A stretch of 64,000 bases of DNA. It comes from Epiperipatus broadwayi. Its lineage: Eukaryota; Onychophora; Udeonychophora; Euonychophora; Peripatidae. A model generated the notes under the pieces. It worked only from the letters and a program-made list of their open reading frames with translations. It did no database searches and was not told the origin of the DNA. Positions 24,286 through 35,970 of the stretch are shown here, piece by piece. A program made the translations under genes and the position numbers. The stretch is taken from contig JAQFVV010012969.1 of the NCBI GenBank assembly GCA_028023455.1, positions 234,450-298,449 of the forward strand, written 5' to 3'. Numbering within the stretch: the stretch's first letter is position 1; each line of letters starts with the position of its first letter.

Positions 24286-24455
24286 TCACTGGTCAGACCA
24301 ACAATACCTGAAGATGAGGTGAGAATAATACCTCTCAAAACATTGTGCATATACTAACATGGTGTGCTATTACTAACAGTTGAATGTATTTGGAATATTT
24401 AAATAAAGTTAAATTTTTCTTAACACATTCAATACACATATTAGATGATGGAAAT

Positions 24456-25199
24456 AGTCAAACATTTTATATTTAATCTCAAATACACACATATTAAAAT
24501 AAAATAAAACATTGTCCAGTAAATAAATTAACATATACACATTTGAAACTAAAATCCACCACCCCCCACCCCAGTTCATGTTAATAGGTGTAAAGCATGT
24601 AAATTAATGAGCCTAAATGAAATGAATGCTAAGTTCAATTTTTTCTATAGCAATCCAAAGATTCTACTTTATGAAATGGTTTTGCACACACACACACACA
24701 CGTGTAAAAAAATAAAAAAAGAATAACATTAATATTAACTTTTTAAAAAAAGACTTAACATAATTAAATTTTAGAAAATATTAACTTTACCCAATAAACT
24801 TTACAGAAAGTTAAGACAATACGTGAAAGAAAAATAATAATAAAAATCAGATATATTAATCTTTAACTGAGGTTTAAAATTTATATATGTGCTAGAGATA
24901 ATCTCTAGTTTAGTAAATGATTAGTAATAATCATTATTGCATTTAACTGAGATGGATAATGTCAAAATTGTGAGTAGAGTGAGTTTGACAGTTGTAAATA
25001 AAAATGTAATAAAAAACAAGCTGCTAAAAAAGTTGAAGCTGATCCAAGAAAGTGAAATGGGCAAAATATTTTTTTTTTTGATTATTACTAAATGAAGATG
25101 CTACTCTTAATTTTCATTGTTGGCAGCCACTAATAAATGAGTATGGCCTTTTTAGTTCTTGGGAGGTGGGGAAGATTGCTAAAAAAAGTGAGTTTTGCA
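24456..25199. other. No recognisable feature; (CA)n
   Basis: AT-rich, with a C-run CCACCCCCCACCCC near 24559 and a (CA)n tract at about 24685-24701. No coding or RNA gene signal. Confidence 0.6.
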
Positions 25200-26180
25200 A
25201 TAATTATACACAATCCATAAAGTTCGAATACATCCATATATACCATACCCTCAAGTCTGTCTTTAAATTTCTGCAGCAATCTTTTCTTTCAGAATTACTC
25301 GACACATCTTGCGCAATTACTGCTCTCCATTGTATTCTCTTCTCAGCCATATTCTCTCAATGAAAAGAATTATTAATACTGCACCTTTTAATAACATCTT
25401 TGAGATAAATTTTATAACATAAGAGATCTACCTTTCCCACAAAACCTACGCTTTCAACAAAAATGTTTCTCAGAACCTTCTCTAATATTTACTTGTTTCA
25501 CATTCATTTTGGTGAAAACATGCCATAAAAAAAATAATCAAATGGCTTTACTGTTCAGGAAGTTCCTAAAAATCTGGGTATGATGTATGGATCTTAAGCA
25601 TCCAAATCTAACATTCCACAACATCAAACTACACAGAGTAAAATGTCCATTACAACAATGGATTCAATGTCATCACAACCAACAAACTGAAGAACATACC
25701 AATTGATCATTCAATTGTATTACCAAATTTCCAAAATATTGGAGAGCATCATAAAAATAAAATCCTCCTAAAACTTTTAAATGATGCTGATGTGAAGATC
25801 CATGGTTCACTTCCAAATATTCAATTTGGCATAATAGTGCTCTTATATATAACTAATCTACTTGAAATATCCTATCCTAAAATATTAAAAATCCTACTGG
25901 AGTATCCAAATATTCCAATCACCTCTTTAATTTAAAATCTACCAAGATATCTAAATTAATTCACATTGTTAAGGTGATAACATCCAAACAAAAGACTCCA
26001 AATATTTTCTTCTATTGCTATCAGATAAACATCTACACTTTCTTTTTAAATTGATGTTGCATTCACAATATTATTGGCAAAAATAACAGAATCATCAGCA
26101 TATTAAAAAAAATGACATTTTGGTTTTTGCTTTTAATCAGATCATATTAATAATTCCCATATTAAACCTGCAATGTATCT
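25200..26180 (-). pseudogene. LINE reverse transcriptase fragment
   Basis: On the minus strand the catalytic Y-A-D-D box is intact at 26091-26102, followed in frame by S-V-I-F-A-N-N-I. Further down there is R-Y-L-G and a stretch like G-S-E-P-W-I-F (about 25795), the usual G-S-E-T-W motif after the palm. A C-terminal piece reads E-K-R-I-Q-W-R-A-V-I-A-Q-D-V (about 25345 down to 25300). Many stops and frameshifts lie between. The YADD in this order is typical of non-LTR retrotransposon ORF2. A related C-terminal piece occurs at 63790-64000, also on the minus strand. Confidence 0.75.
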
Positions 26181-26186
26181 TGTGTA

Positions 26187-26640
26187 ATGGGATGGGGTGG
26201 GTGATAAGTGGTAGTAAAGTGGGTGGAACCTGGAGGATGGAAAATCATCATCAATCCCAAGTATTTTTTAAATGATTTAATATAAAATATATATGAGGAG
26301 CATGAGATCAAATTGATAATTTCTGAGAGCATTTAGAAATCAGCCAGTACATTGGGCAGCCATCTATAATGATTGCCGCAATACATGATCATCATCGTCC
26401 CTCAATTAGGTAACCATTTGTAATGGGATGGGAGTGATAGAAGTGATATAGAAAGGATTTGAACTGGGTGATGGAAAAATCATCAATCCCAGTAAAATTA
26501 AATTATAAGAGTATGAGATTAGAGAATCTTGGAGAGCCATTTGTAACAGGATGGGGTTTCAGGAAGTGGTAGGAACAAGGTTTGAACTGGGTGATGGCAA
26601 ATCATCATCATTCCCAGTCCATTTAAAATCAAAAATTAAT
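26187..26640. repeat. Degenerate tandem repeat, 3 units
   Basis: Units begin with GTAATGGGATGGGG-like words at about 26187, 26419 and 26546. Each carries GTTTGAACTGGGTGATGG or a variant, then AAATCATCATCAATCCCAGT. Unit spacing is irregular (about 232 and 127 bp). The GGTTTGAAC word is B-box-like, so these may be tandem copies of a SINE fragment. AGCATGAGATCAAA-like words occur between units and again after the last. Confidence 0.65.
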
Positions 26641-29105
26641 AATTTACAAAGTATATTTAAAAAATATATATATTTAAGGGAACACGAGATCAAAATCTCG
26701 GTGAGATCTCAAAGAGAACATTGAGAGATCATCCAGCTAACTCAGAAGAGCAACTATAATAATTAATCATCAACCAGCATTATAACAAGTAAGTATCAGT
26801 ATAAGTAAATACTTGAGACAAATAACTATCCATCATCATCATTGATGGGAATAAACAAATTAGTACAATAAATCAGAATAAAATCAACAGACCATCTTGT
26901 GGCTGGATTGAAAATGGGTCTTCTTCAGACCAGGCTAACTATTGAGCCTTTGCCAGCTTGGGCAATTATATAAACATAACTTGGATGCACTAGTTTAGTG
27001 CCCATCCATTAAAATACACAATAATCAGAAATAGAACAATAATGCTGGGACATTTAAAGCATGCTGATCATCATCAATGCTCTGGCCACTAAAGTACTAT
27101 TAATGTACTGGCCAACTATAAACTTAACTTTTAATAAGACTAAAGTGAAATAAAAGATAGTGCATGGGCTTTAAAGAGTATCCTCTTTTGCGCCAACCAG
27201 GATGATGATCATCATCTCTGGATGCCAAAGCACTAAACACATCCCCATTTATCCGTGTCCGAATCTAGATCAGGAACACAAGCTCTATTACTGTATGTGA
27301 CCAAGAGATGATAAAAACAATTTTTAACAATTAAATACAAGTTTATTATTAACAAAAAAAAAAAATGATTAAGGTCTTATGAGGGTTCTGATTTTGAAAA
27401 GTATACAATAATAAAAGTGATTCTATTGTAATTTACAATATTACTACAAAATTCAAGTTATTACATTGTTTTACAATATTTCTCAATTCGTTTCTACAAA
27501 CGCATATATATATTCATACACAGACGTGCGTTTTATAACATACAAGGAATACATTTCAATTAACATAAAATGATTATAAAAAAAAAAGATTAGACTTTAC
27601 ATGTATATGCGCACAGACGCGCAATTTAGGTATATACAATTAATACTAACAAAAAAAATGATTATAATTTTACATATATGAGTGTGCGTGTATATAAGCA
27701 CACTGACCTTTACCTATTTAAATTTGTTACAATAATATATTTTCCTAATTAATTTCATTTGGATAACATACATAAATTTCACACAAATACGTGTGTATAA
27801 ACAAAATATAGATATAATTTAAAATTAGTTTCAATTTATAAGTTCTCAAAAGTATAGTCAATTTTTGACAGGTATTTGTTGATTAATTATCAATGTTTTT
27901 AAATTAAATTATTATTTTAATATAATTTTTTTTTAATAATAATGTCCGAGAGGATCATTGTTCAAAAACGTCTCTTTTGCCTTTAAAACCAGTTGGTCAA
28001 TGAATTATTCTTGACTCTTAATTATAATTCAAGCAAAACCACTTTATATTCTTTTAAAATATATAAATTTTTAACCGACTTTAAAATAATATTGTTCTAT
28101 ATGTCTTTTTAAATGAATTCTTTTAAAATAATTCACCAGCTATATATATGTTTATCCATGCTTTTCTGCATATATGACACAGCATACGCGTAATTAACTC
28201 TTCAGTAAGCTAGAAGATTTTTTTTTCTTGGTGAGTTTGGTTTTTAGTGACTGTCATAATCAGGAAAAATGTAATCTATGTAAAATGTTGGTCTTCCTTT
28301 CAGTCTAGGATTGTTCCAGTCAAACAGCTGTTTTGATTTAATAAATTTTAGACAAGCAACTATCCTCTCTGTTTAAGGCTATGAATTACAGCACACAGAA
28401 GTGGGTCATTTTCTCCAAGTGAATTCAAACTCCTGAGAAGGAAATATTAGTAGCTTCTAAATCTAATGTTCTGCCTTCAGCTGTATTAATCCATGGTAGC
28501 TATTCTGCCAACTCTCTGCTATAGCCAACAACATACTGCTCTCTTCAAAATCATTATCCAAAACTTAGCAGTTGGCCTAGTTGGTCATTGCTTAAAATAT
28601 TAAAAACTTTTCTGACAATTTTTATTTTAATCAGAGTTATTTTTTAACCCTTTGCTTATCATTATTTTATTTTAGCAAATATAAAAAAAATCTACAAAAA
28701 TTTATTCTGTGTTTATTTCTACTTTTCCTTTATTTTACATATATATATGCACATACACTATATTAGTGTATGCTATGTAAGCCAACTGGTTACATTTGAT
28801 ACTTGTTTAATATTCCAAAGAATATTATCATAAAATTGCATTTTCATTTCAAATGTCTCAGATTTTCCATCAGTGGTAATAATGATTCCTCTAGCCTTAC
28901 CAAGGAGATGTATATTTTGAACAAATTTTTGTGATCCACTAATTTCAAACATTATTACAGTGAAGTCGCAATATGCGGTATATCAATAGACACTATTTTG
29001 ATTAAAAAATTAAATAATGCCTAATACTACTTAGTAATAATTAATAAAATTTAAATTCATGTAACATTACAATATTAGCCAAAAAACTATACTTTACTAA
29101 AATTA
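26641..29105. other. Mixed low-complexity and SINE-like patches
   Basis: At 26893-26960 the minus strand reads like a decayed tRNA-derived sequence: GGCTCAATAGTTAGCC, a hairpin GGTCTGAAGAAGACC, then TTTTCAATCCAGCC. At about 27490-27710 a degenerate unit of about 80-100 bp (AAAATGATTATAA plus a GCGC/ACGTGCG patch) recurs. The 28440-28590 patch contains CAGTTGGCCTAGTTGGTC, possibly tRNA-derived. No protein is supported. Confidence 0.4.
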
Positions 29106-29506
29106 TTCCACAACCGTGGTTTCATCTATTAACAAATAGATCTTTTCAAGTGAAATTCAACTAAACAGACCACCTATGTATACCAAACAAAATAGTCTTC
29201 CCATCATTCCCTTCAAAACCAACTTCTTTTAACATCGAAGGATGTTTTCATGAGATTGATGGCCACAGATTCAACATATTTTATCATCAATGTTTGAAAA
29301 ATAGAGTGAAAGAAACTTTGAGGATAGAATATTTCGAATCTGGCACAGTCATCAATCTCATGAAGACAATCTTTAATATTAAAGGAAGTTGAGTTTTGAA
29401 ATGAATGATGGGATGACTCTTTTTCTTGGTATACAAAAATGCTATGTTTGGTTGAATTTAATTTAAAAAGATCTATTTGTTAATAGATAAAACCATGGTT
29501 GTGGAA
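29106..29506. mobile_element. 401-bp foldback element
   Basis: Arms 29106-29273 and 29348-29506 are inverted copies: TTCCACAACCGTGGTTTCAT / AAACCATGGTTGTGGAA outermost, and TTCATGAGATTGATGG / ATCAATCTCATGAAG innermost, with a spacer of 74 bp. Similarity is clearly decayed but continuous. No TSD was recognised. A frame across the structure exists because of the palindrome and has no known domain. Confidence 0.8.
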
Positions 29507-30441
29507 GAAATATAGTGACAGCCACTTTTCAGTCTCAGAGTACCATATGCAATAATATTTATTAATAACATTTCTTCAGTTTATGTTGAAATCACATATA
29601 CTTCATTTTTATTTTTTCCTTTCTAAATTTTGATATGTTCATATAATAAAATGTTTTCTAAGTATATAAATAAAAGTTATATAAAATTTAAAAATTAGTT
29701 TTCTTTTTTTCTAGAACACTAATTAATTATTCTTAATTAAAAAATCTGACTAATCTTTTTTTGTGTGTGTGCAAATTTAACATAACACTTTCTTAATTGG
29801 CAGAATGAAAGTTATCAATTTAGTAGTGACAAAAAAGGATTATAAAACATTCTTGTAATGTATCAAAAGGCTTAAAGTTTGAAGAAATTAATTGAAAATT
29901 TAAAGTGGATAATAGCAAGAGTAATTATAGATTCTGAAAGATTAATATGGGCTTAAAGACATCAAAACAAGACTGCTATTATGTTCCCATAGGAAGGAGT
30001 TAATGGGGAAAGGGAATATTGTTCAGAGCATCTTTAATTGTGATAAAAGTCTGACACTTTCCTATACATAAGTTTCTTTTATTATTTTCATTTTTTGAAT
30101 AAATGTGAATGAATGAACACAACAAATATATATATATAAGTATGCTCTGTTAATTTATTATTAATAACTCTTTTTTAATTGTTTATACTATAATCTTAAC
30201 TTACACATGCATACTATATATAAGTATGTGTTAACATATGTGAGCACGTTTAGTGGACACTTGCATCTCAATAAATAATAAGTGTTATTCTATTGTAATC
30301 AAAGCTCAGCAACAAAATGTCAGCTATTTGGTGATGCTTGGAACAAAATAGCTAACTTTTTAGATAAGTGCATAAATGCTAAAACTAAGTAAAGTAATAG
30401 TCTTTGAACAAGAGATATACAAATAGTGGTTTTATATAAGT
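29507..30441. other. No recognisable feature
   Basis: AT-rich sequence with a short TG run at about 29762 and an AT run near 30128. Nothing coding was recognised. Confidence 0.6.
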
Positions 30442-31005
30442 ATCATCATCATCAACCATTATCAATCCACTGCAGGATGAAAGTCTCTCCAAGTTCAAAT
30501 CATTTCCAATCTTTAGCTTCTCTTCGCCATATCACCCCTGCACACTTTCTTATTTCATCCATCCATCTCACATGTGGTCTCCTTCTGGGTCTTTTACAAT
30601 TTCTTGGAATCCTGTTTAAGATTTCAATTGTCCATCTATTATCACCTCTTTTAACAATATGTCCAGCCCAACTTCAGTCTTAATTTTTTCAATGAGATCA
30701 GTAATTGTGTTTTTGATCTCTTCTTGTTACATCCACCATGCATCTCTTCATACTTCTTTGAGTGGTCTGAAGTATCTGTATTGCTCTTCTATTAAGTGTC
30801 CAAGTCTCAGATCCATAAGTAAGAACTGGTAAAACACATTTATTAAAAACCTTCCTTTTCAAACACATAGGGATATTTCCTTTTAGTATCAAGTTATTTC
30901 TACCAAAGGCACTCCAACCAAGTTTAATTCTATGATCAATTTTATCCATTATGTTTCCATCTGTATTAATAATCTGACCAAGGTATTTGTAACTGTTCAT
31001 TATAA
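30442..31005 (-). pseudogene. 5'-truncated RTE-clade LINE, ORF C-terminus and 3' end
   Basis: The minus-strand frame 31000-30698 begins Y-K-Y-L-G-Q-I-I and continues through I-K-L-G-W-S-A-F-G and L-T-Y-G-S-E-T-W-T-L. This is the segment after the palm in RTE and related endonuclease-reverse transcriptases. After a frame break the remainder down to the ATC/GAT microsatellite tail (30444-30455) matches the RTE copy at 45151-47862: the CACATGTGG...GGGTC region and CCACTGCAGGATGAAAG. LINE copies are truncated at the 5' side, as here. The (GAT)n tail is usual for RTE. Confidence 0.85.
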
Positions 31006-31179
31006 TATTTCTTTCAATTAGAAAATGTGTTCAGTTACATCAAACGTAAACCATCAGTAGCCTACCTACTGGCATATTAAAAACAGACTTTGTTCAGCAA
31101 TGGAAAATGATATACAGATCTCTTGTAATTTATCTATTCATATTTAAAATGGTTTATTAAATAGGATTTGATTTTAGAG

Positions 31180-31375
31180 ATGGGTACTGACAAAGTTTGA
31201 CCATAGTAGAGTGTCTAAAAATCTGCTGATTCGATAAACAGTAATTGGCGTACAATACATATATTGGTGATTATTAATCTTTTCTACATGTATGTGGTCA
31301 TGGATATCAGTTGTATGAGATAGTGTGGATAGTTGGTGGGGCTTCAAAGTCTGAGTTCAAATCCCAAGCATATAT
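31180..31375 (+). repeat. F1 repeat copy
   Basis: Contains ACATATATTGGTGATTATTA (about 31256), CTACATGTATGTGGTCATGG, ATCAGTTGTATGAGATAGTG and GTCTGAGTTCAAATCCC, collinear with the F1 copies at 3570-3700 and 12285-12400. The hammerhead-like part upstream is decayed to CTGCTGATTCG...AGTAATTGG. Its TTGGT is the complement of ACCAA in the 12.4-kb copy. Confidence 0.7.
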
Positions 31376-31969
31376 TAGTTATCTACATAGCAGCCATTTG
31401 ATGGTCTCACATACCATACATACCGTTTTGCACCCACAATAATATATTTGTACTACAAATTATAAAATTAACATTTCATTTCAAATGACTGCCAAATCTA
31501 AAAGCCACAAAGTGATTTCTTTTTATATTCCTATCAATTTCTAAATCTAAACACATTTTCATACAATTATTAGTTTGGTCGGAAAAAAACAATCTTGAAT
31601 TATTTTAAGATAAAAATATTTTCTTTACTGGTTGACAATAAATTTTAATGTTTAATTGTTCTGAAATAAAAGAAATATAAATTTTTTTAGCCTTTATCAT
31701 TTTTTGTTTCATATATCATTCGTTAAAGAAAGTCTAAACTTAGTTATCATTTTATGTTGAATATCAGATGTCAGAGTGCAAGCTGATCTTAAAAAACAAA
31801 GTCCAGGTTCCATATCTCAGGAAATGTTTACTATAGCATCAAAGCTACCATGAAAATATTAAAAGTTTAGTTGATGACATAGAATCTGTGCACTGCAACT
31901 TCGTAATCAATGAGAATGTTAATATTTTGTTCATAAAAATAATCACAGTTCATCACATAAAAGTTTACA
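31376..31969. other. No recognisable feature
   Basis: AT-rich sequence with no coding or RNA gene signal recognised. Confidence 0.6.
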
Positions 31970-32060
31970 TGAACTTTGAACATTGGAACTGACAGAGTTG
32001 AGTCATGATCCATAAGTTTGAGCTTTAGAATCAACCACTCTACTCCTACATTAAACTACA
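31970..32060 (-). repeat. S2 tRNA-derived SINE, decayed copy
   Basis: On the minus strand it reads GTAGAGTGGTTGATTCTAAAG, CTCAAACTTATGGATCATGA and CTCAACTCTGTC. This aligns with S2 copies at 34434-34540, 39396-39510 and 42562-42680. It includes the AGTGGTT A-box-like word but lacks a good B box. Confidence 0.5.
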
Positions 32061-32830
32061 CAGGACATTTCATAACATATTAATAAATAAATAACGATTA
32101 TATTCTCATAAAATAAATTAATAAAAATGCATTATGTGCACTAATACAGAGATATAAATGCAAACTGAGCTGATAGATGGTTGTGATAGAATTGACCTAA
32201 GGTGAAGAGCACTGGAACACAAAAACTTGAAAATATGTAATATTGTTAACATTTCATATGAACAAATAATCAACACATCCATGATAAATTCCTTTGATAA
32301 TATTACATACATTTCTATGACTATTAAATAATTTTATACATGCATATATCACGCATGTGTTATTTAAAAATAACTATTAGCAAAATCATATACTGTTCTC
32401 TTATTGATATGTGATGAATTGGTTATCTTTACAATGTAATCATAAATTTACTATATTTCTGCATAAAATGTTGTGTATTCATTGTATAATGCAAATATTA
32501 ACAGTATTATATATTGTTTGAATACTTGTCATGCACATGTTCAATATATTTATCCCCAATTATAGCACTCACATCAGAAACCGATGGATTTGAGAAGGAA
32601 AGTAAGGCATAAAATATTTATCATGTAAACCTTGTGAGAAAATGTTGCACAAGCTAGTGTTTTTGATGTGTTAAGTTCTGCAGCAATTTATTCCTTTTTT
32701 TTTTTTTTTTAGTGTCAGTTCCGCTCATTAAAACTTTTTCTCAACAGTGCTGTTTTTAATTTGTTCATTCTCATATGTTTAGTAAATGCAGTCATTACTT
32801 TTAAAAAAATTCAATTCCTTGATTTTGGTG
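32061..32830. other. No recognisable feature
   Basis: AT-rich, with a T-run at about 32696-32710. No recognisable gene. Confidence 0.6.
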
Positions 32831-32965
32831 TAGTCGTACGCAAAGTGACAGATCTTGGAGCTCAAAATCCCCAGATGAGCTCTGGAAGCTGAAACTTCTT
32901 AGGAAATCCTTAGCAATTTAAAGACTCAATCTTGAGATACAATTCAACAGGTATTAATACTGAAC
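32831..32965 (+). repeat. S2 tRNA-derived SINE, decayed copy
   Basis: Contains GTAGTCGTACGCAAAGTGAC, CTTGGAGCTCAAAATCC and AAACTTCTTAGGAAATCCTT, matching the GAGCTCAAGGTCC...AAACTTCTTACGAACTCCT order of the S2 family. Confidence 0.55.
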
Positions 32966-33835
32966 TAATTGGGGTATATGACTCCTTTTTAAAACTCAAT
33001 TAGGTCGATCATTTCTTTAGTAATTGATGATAAATTCCTTACAAAAAGAAAAATTGTTACTTTGGTATATACATTCCTTTCAGAAAGACAAGATGGCCGA
33101 AAGTAACGTTCAATACGATAATGTTTCCGTTTTTATTACTGTACAACAAACCTACATATTTACACATAATATTAAATAATAATGAGATAAAAAAAAAAAC
33201 CAGAATTATAAAAAGTAAAAATAAAAAATAATATTAGATGCTTAAATAATTACAGGCAAAAATGATTTATTAAACGAAGTTACAATTATTATTTTTTAAA
33301 TATTCACAGAGATAAAATAAAAAACATATACAGCATTAAAAATATTTTTAATTAAAGAGCAAGTGACTTTTTAACTCCACCCCCCAGTAACCAGTATTGT
33401 TGCAACACTTAACAATGAATTCGCTTATATTTCATATTATCAATTGTTAATAAATAAATAAAATCGCTAATGACTTGAGCGCTTGTTATCGCAATCATAA
33501 TGAGAGATTTCCATGCGGGGCAGCTCAACAATTCATTAGCAAAATATGTAATGAGGGACTGTGCTAACAGTTAATTACACCATAAAAATTTACAAAAGAA
33601 AAATGCAAATCAGAATTTTTGAAAAAAAAATAATTATAAGGCACTAATTTGTAATTTTTTTCTTCTTTGCAATTTATATTTCAAACTATTTATAATCAAT
33701 TTAGTTATGCTTCAAAATTTGACTCAATGATGATTTTTTTTAATAGCAAAAGTAAATTGTAAGTAAACTAATTATGTTATCAAAATCTTATACAGTCTAT
33801 ATAAATAAATAAAATAAATGAAGTTTTAAAAATAG
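32966..33835. other. No recognisable feature
   Basis: AT-rich and A-rich, with a C-rich CCACCCCCCAG patch at about 33378. No coding region or repeat recognised. Confidence 0.6.
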
Positions 33836-33857
33836 TAAATGAAAAAAAAAGATTGAC

Positions 33858-34108
33858 TGAGGAAATCAGAATGAGAAAGCGAAACTGGATTAGACATATT
33901 TATTGTTTAATTGAAAGATGTTTTGGAGATAATGGTGAATGAAAGAAAGCAGAAAGAACGGAAAAGATTGATATTATTGAATGATATAAGAGATGGGAAG
34001 AGTTATGTGGAATTTAAGAACTGGGCAATGATGAGAATAAAATGGAAAATTGGACGAATTGGTGATGTGACTACTCTCTGGGTTTGTCCATGGGACAATA
34101 ATAAATAA
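33858..34108 (+). pseudogene. LINE ORF2 C-terminal fragment
   Basis: Translation before the ATG at 33911 gives R-K-R-N-W-I-R-H-I. The frame continues with L-K-D-V-L-E-I-M-V-N-E-R-K and R-K-R-L-I-L-L-N-D-I, and ends K-N-W-A-M-M-R-I-K-W-K. This matches the W-I-G-H-I-L-R...L-I-x-G...R-G-R-x-R...M-A-x-D-R-x-x-W pattern at the end of many LINE ORF2 proteins, C-terminal of the reverse transcriptase. The usual G-R-G-R-P-R run reads Q-K-E-R-K-R. Dead fragment. Confidence 0.6.
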
Positions 34109-34339
34109 AACTAAAAATTACAAACTTTATAAATCAGTTTCCAAAATGGATATCATCATCTAACTTAGGATACAGTGGAAATTAAGGTGAGATAGAGTCA
34201 CAAAACTCTGGTGGAAAGAAGGGGGATTGACAAAAAAAAACCATAATTATCCCAACAATAAATAAATAAATGTGCATTTATTTCACAAAAAAAAAACTCA
34301 TGAATCAAATGTTACTACTATTTATAACTGTCCTGAAAG

Positions 34340-34545
34340 TGTTTTCATGCAGCGGTAAAATCTGGAGCTCAAGGTCCATGAATTGAAACTCATTTGTCAT
34401 CTACAATGTTGACCCTTTAATGAACTCTCAAGTGGTGCCGTAGCAAAGTTTGGATCTCAAAATCCAAGGATTGTGGTTCAGCTGCATCATTTCTGGTACT
34501 CAAACTTCTTACGAACTCCTGAACAATAAACTACTTGATTATTTT
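34340..34545 (+). repeat. S2 SINE, two adjacent copies
   Basis: Copy one (about 34350-34430) has AGCGGTAAAATCTGGAGCTC, AAGGTCCATGAATTGAAACTC. Copy two (34434-34540) has GGTGCCGTAGCAAAGTTTGG, CCAAGGATTGTGGTTCAGCT, TGGTACTCAAACTTCTTACG and ends TGAACAATAAACTA. Copy two is the best-preserved S2 in the window. The tail AGCAATAAACTATT is shared with 42562-42680. Confidence 0.65.
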
Positions 34546-35639
34546 TTACAATAAATAATAATTAAATATAAAAAAGCCTTTCTTTGGCACATGGTTTTGT
34601 GCCATTTTCAAGTGTTAAGCATCTATTTTAACATTAACCAATTATTTCAGATAGAACACCATCTGGTGTTCTATAATGGAAGTAAAAAAAATAACAACAA
34701 ACTAGTAAAATAGAATAAAAAAAAGTTCCATACAGAGATTCAATATTACATCAAAAAATTATATAACTGGACTATCTCTACACGTATTTATAAGTATTTA
34801 AAGTTTATTATGTGATCTATATAATATGGGCAGCAGAGTACTTTGTATTGTTTCCCTCCTAGAAAATAGAACACTCTAGAAAACTTTGTTGTTAAAGAGA
34901 ATTGAATATTAATTATGCAAATTAGCATAACTAATAAAAAGAAGAGCTAAGAGAGCATCAAGAGCAAGCAGTATGTAAAATTAAAAATGATTGTGTAACT
35001 AGCAAGCAATTGAGATCTGTCAAATTGACAATGATAATGTATTTCTCAAAAAAGAGACATTAAAGTGTTAAAGCAATATACATAATTACATCAATGGTGA
35101 ATTTAAGACTTAGGTATACTCATGTATAGACTTTGAAATATAAAAGTTAAAAGCATCTCTCAAACTGTATATATATATATAAAGTTACCATGTATGGAAA
35201 TAAAGAATTTTCTGCACCTAAACTTATTCTAATGTTGTCCCAAAGTTCGAAGGATAATTCTTCATATTATTATTTATTATTTAATTTATTCATTTATTAA
35301 CAGTCTTCAGCATAAAGAAATAAACTTGCTGGGATAAATAAAGTACAATTGTGTGATTTAAATTATTACTGTTGCTGACACGGCTGGACTTATAGATCCC
35401 TCCGTGTACATAGTAATAACTTAACAATATACAGAATAATTAATGCATATATTATACAACTTTATATATACTATCTTATATAATTTTCCATAAATTTTTA
35501 ATTGACCAGTTATTAACTAAATTTATTGGTTTTATAAATATTCATATATTTATCTCCTTTTTGAATTTCTAATGTAAATTAAACGTTTAACAATTTTTAT
35601 AGCATCTATTTTATGAAAATATGTTAAGCAGATTTGTCA

Positions 35640-35800
35640 TCTCCTTATTAAATGAATTATATTTTTTCACTTTCATCTCTAATTGTTTCCCTGTATAGCC
35701 GTAGTAAATCATATTGCAAAATTCGCAGTTGATTTTATGTATGATTCCTCTTCTTTATTTTATATCAACTCTTAATTTATAATTACCTATTAATTTAACC
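35640..35800 (-). pseudogene. GIY-YIG trace, left half of inverted dimer
   Basis: Minus strand, reading down from about 35765: G-I-I-H-K-I-N-C-E-F-C-N-M-I-Y-Y-G-Y-T-G-K-Q-L. The I-N-C-x2-C-x-M-I-Y-x-G-x-T spacing is the Penelope-like form of GIY-YIG, with the paired cysteines often present in this group. It continues E-M-K-V-K-K-Y-N. Surrounding sequence has stops; dead copy. Confidence 0.6.
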
Positions 35801-35970
35801 AAACTTTTACTATTTGACCATCCAATATTTATATGCTTATCAATATATTTTTTGTTTTTATTACTGTATTAAAAATTTTGGGATAATATGAAATTTTGAT
35901 CCAGTTCTTATTTGAACTATTGTTACTATCATCATTATAATCATTTGCATAGAAATGTTATTATTTATTA

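Larger units (their letters stand above)
22845..24455 (+). mobile_element. Penelope-like element remnant with four terminal modules
   Basis: A GIY-YIG-like frame (23770-24075) lies among four copies of one terminal module: 22845-22990 (minus), about 23003-23345 (plus), about 23595-23760 (minus) and about 24198-24455 (plus). Shared words are TGTGTTATTACTAACAGTTG-like, AAATAAAGTTAAATTTTT and AGATGATGGAAATAGTC. Modules 1-2 and 3-4 form head-to-head pairs. Penelope-like elements are known for such direct and inverted terminal repeats. The reverse-transcriptase domain is not visible, so this is a deleted copy. Confidence 0.7.

Noticed and set aside
24300-24350. Hammerhead-like reading of CTGAAGATGAGG...CAAAAC in the Penelope-type module
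   Set aside because: There is a stem GAGGT/ACCTC and a CAAAAC end, but no CUGAUGA box in any of the four copies; only a general resemblance.
26896-27290. Repeated GATGATGATCATCATC-like words suggesting a CRISPR or array
   Set aside because: Short simple-sequence words without regular spacers; eukaryotic context.
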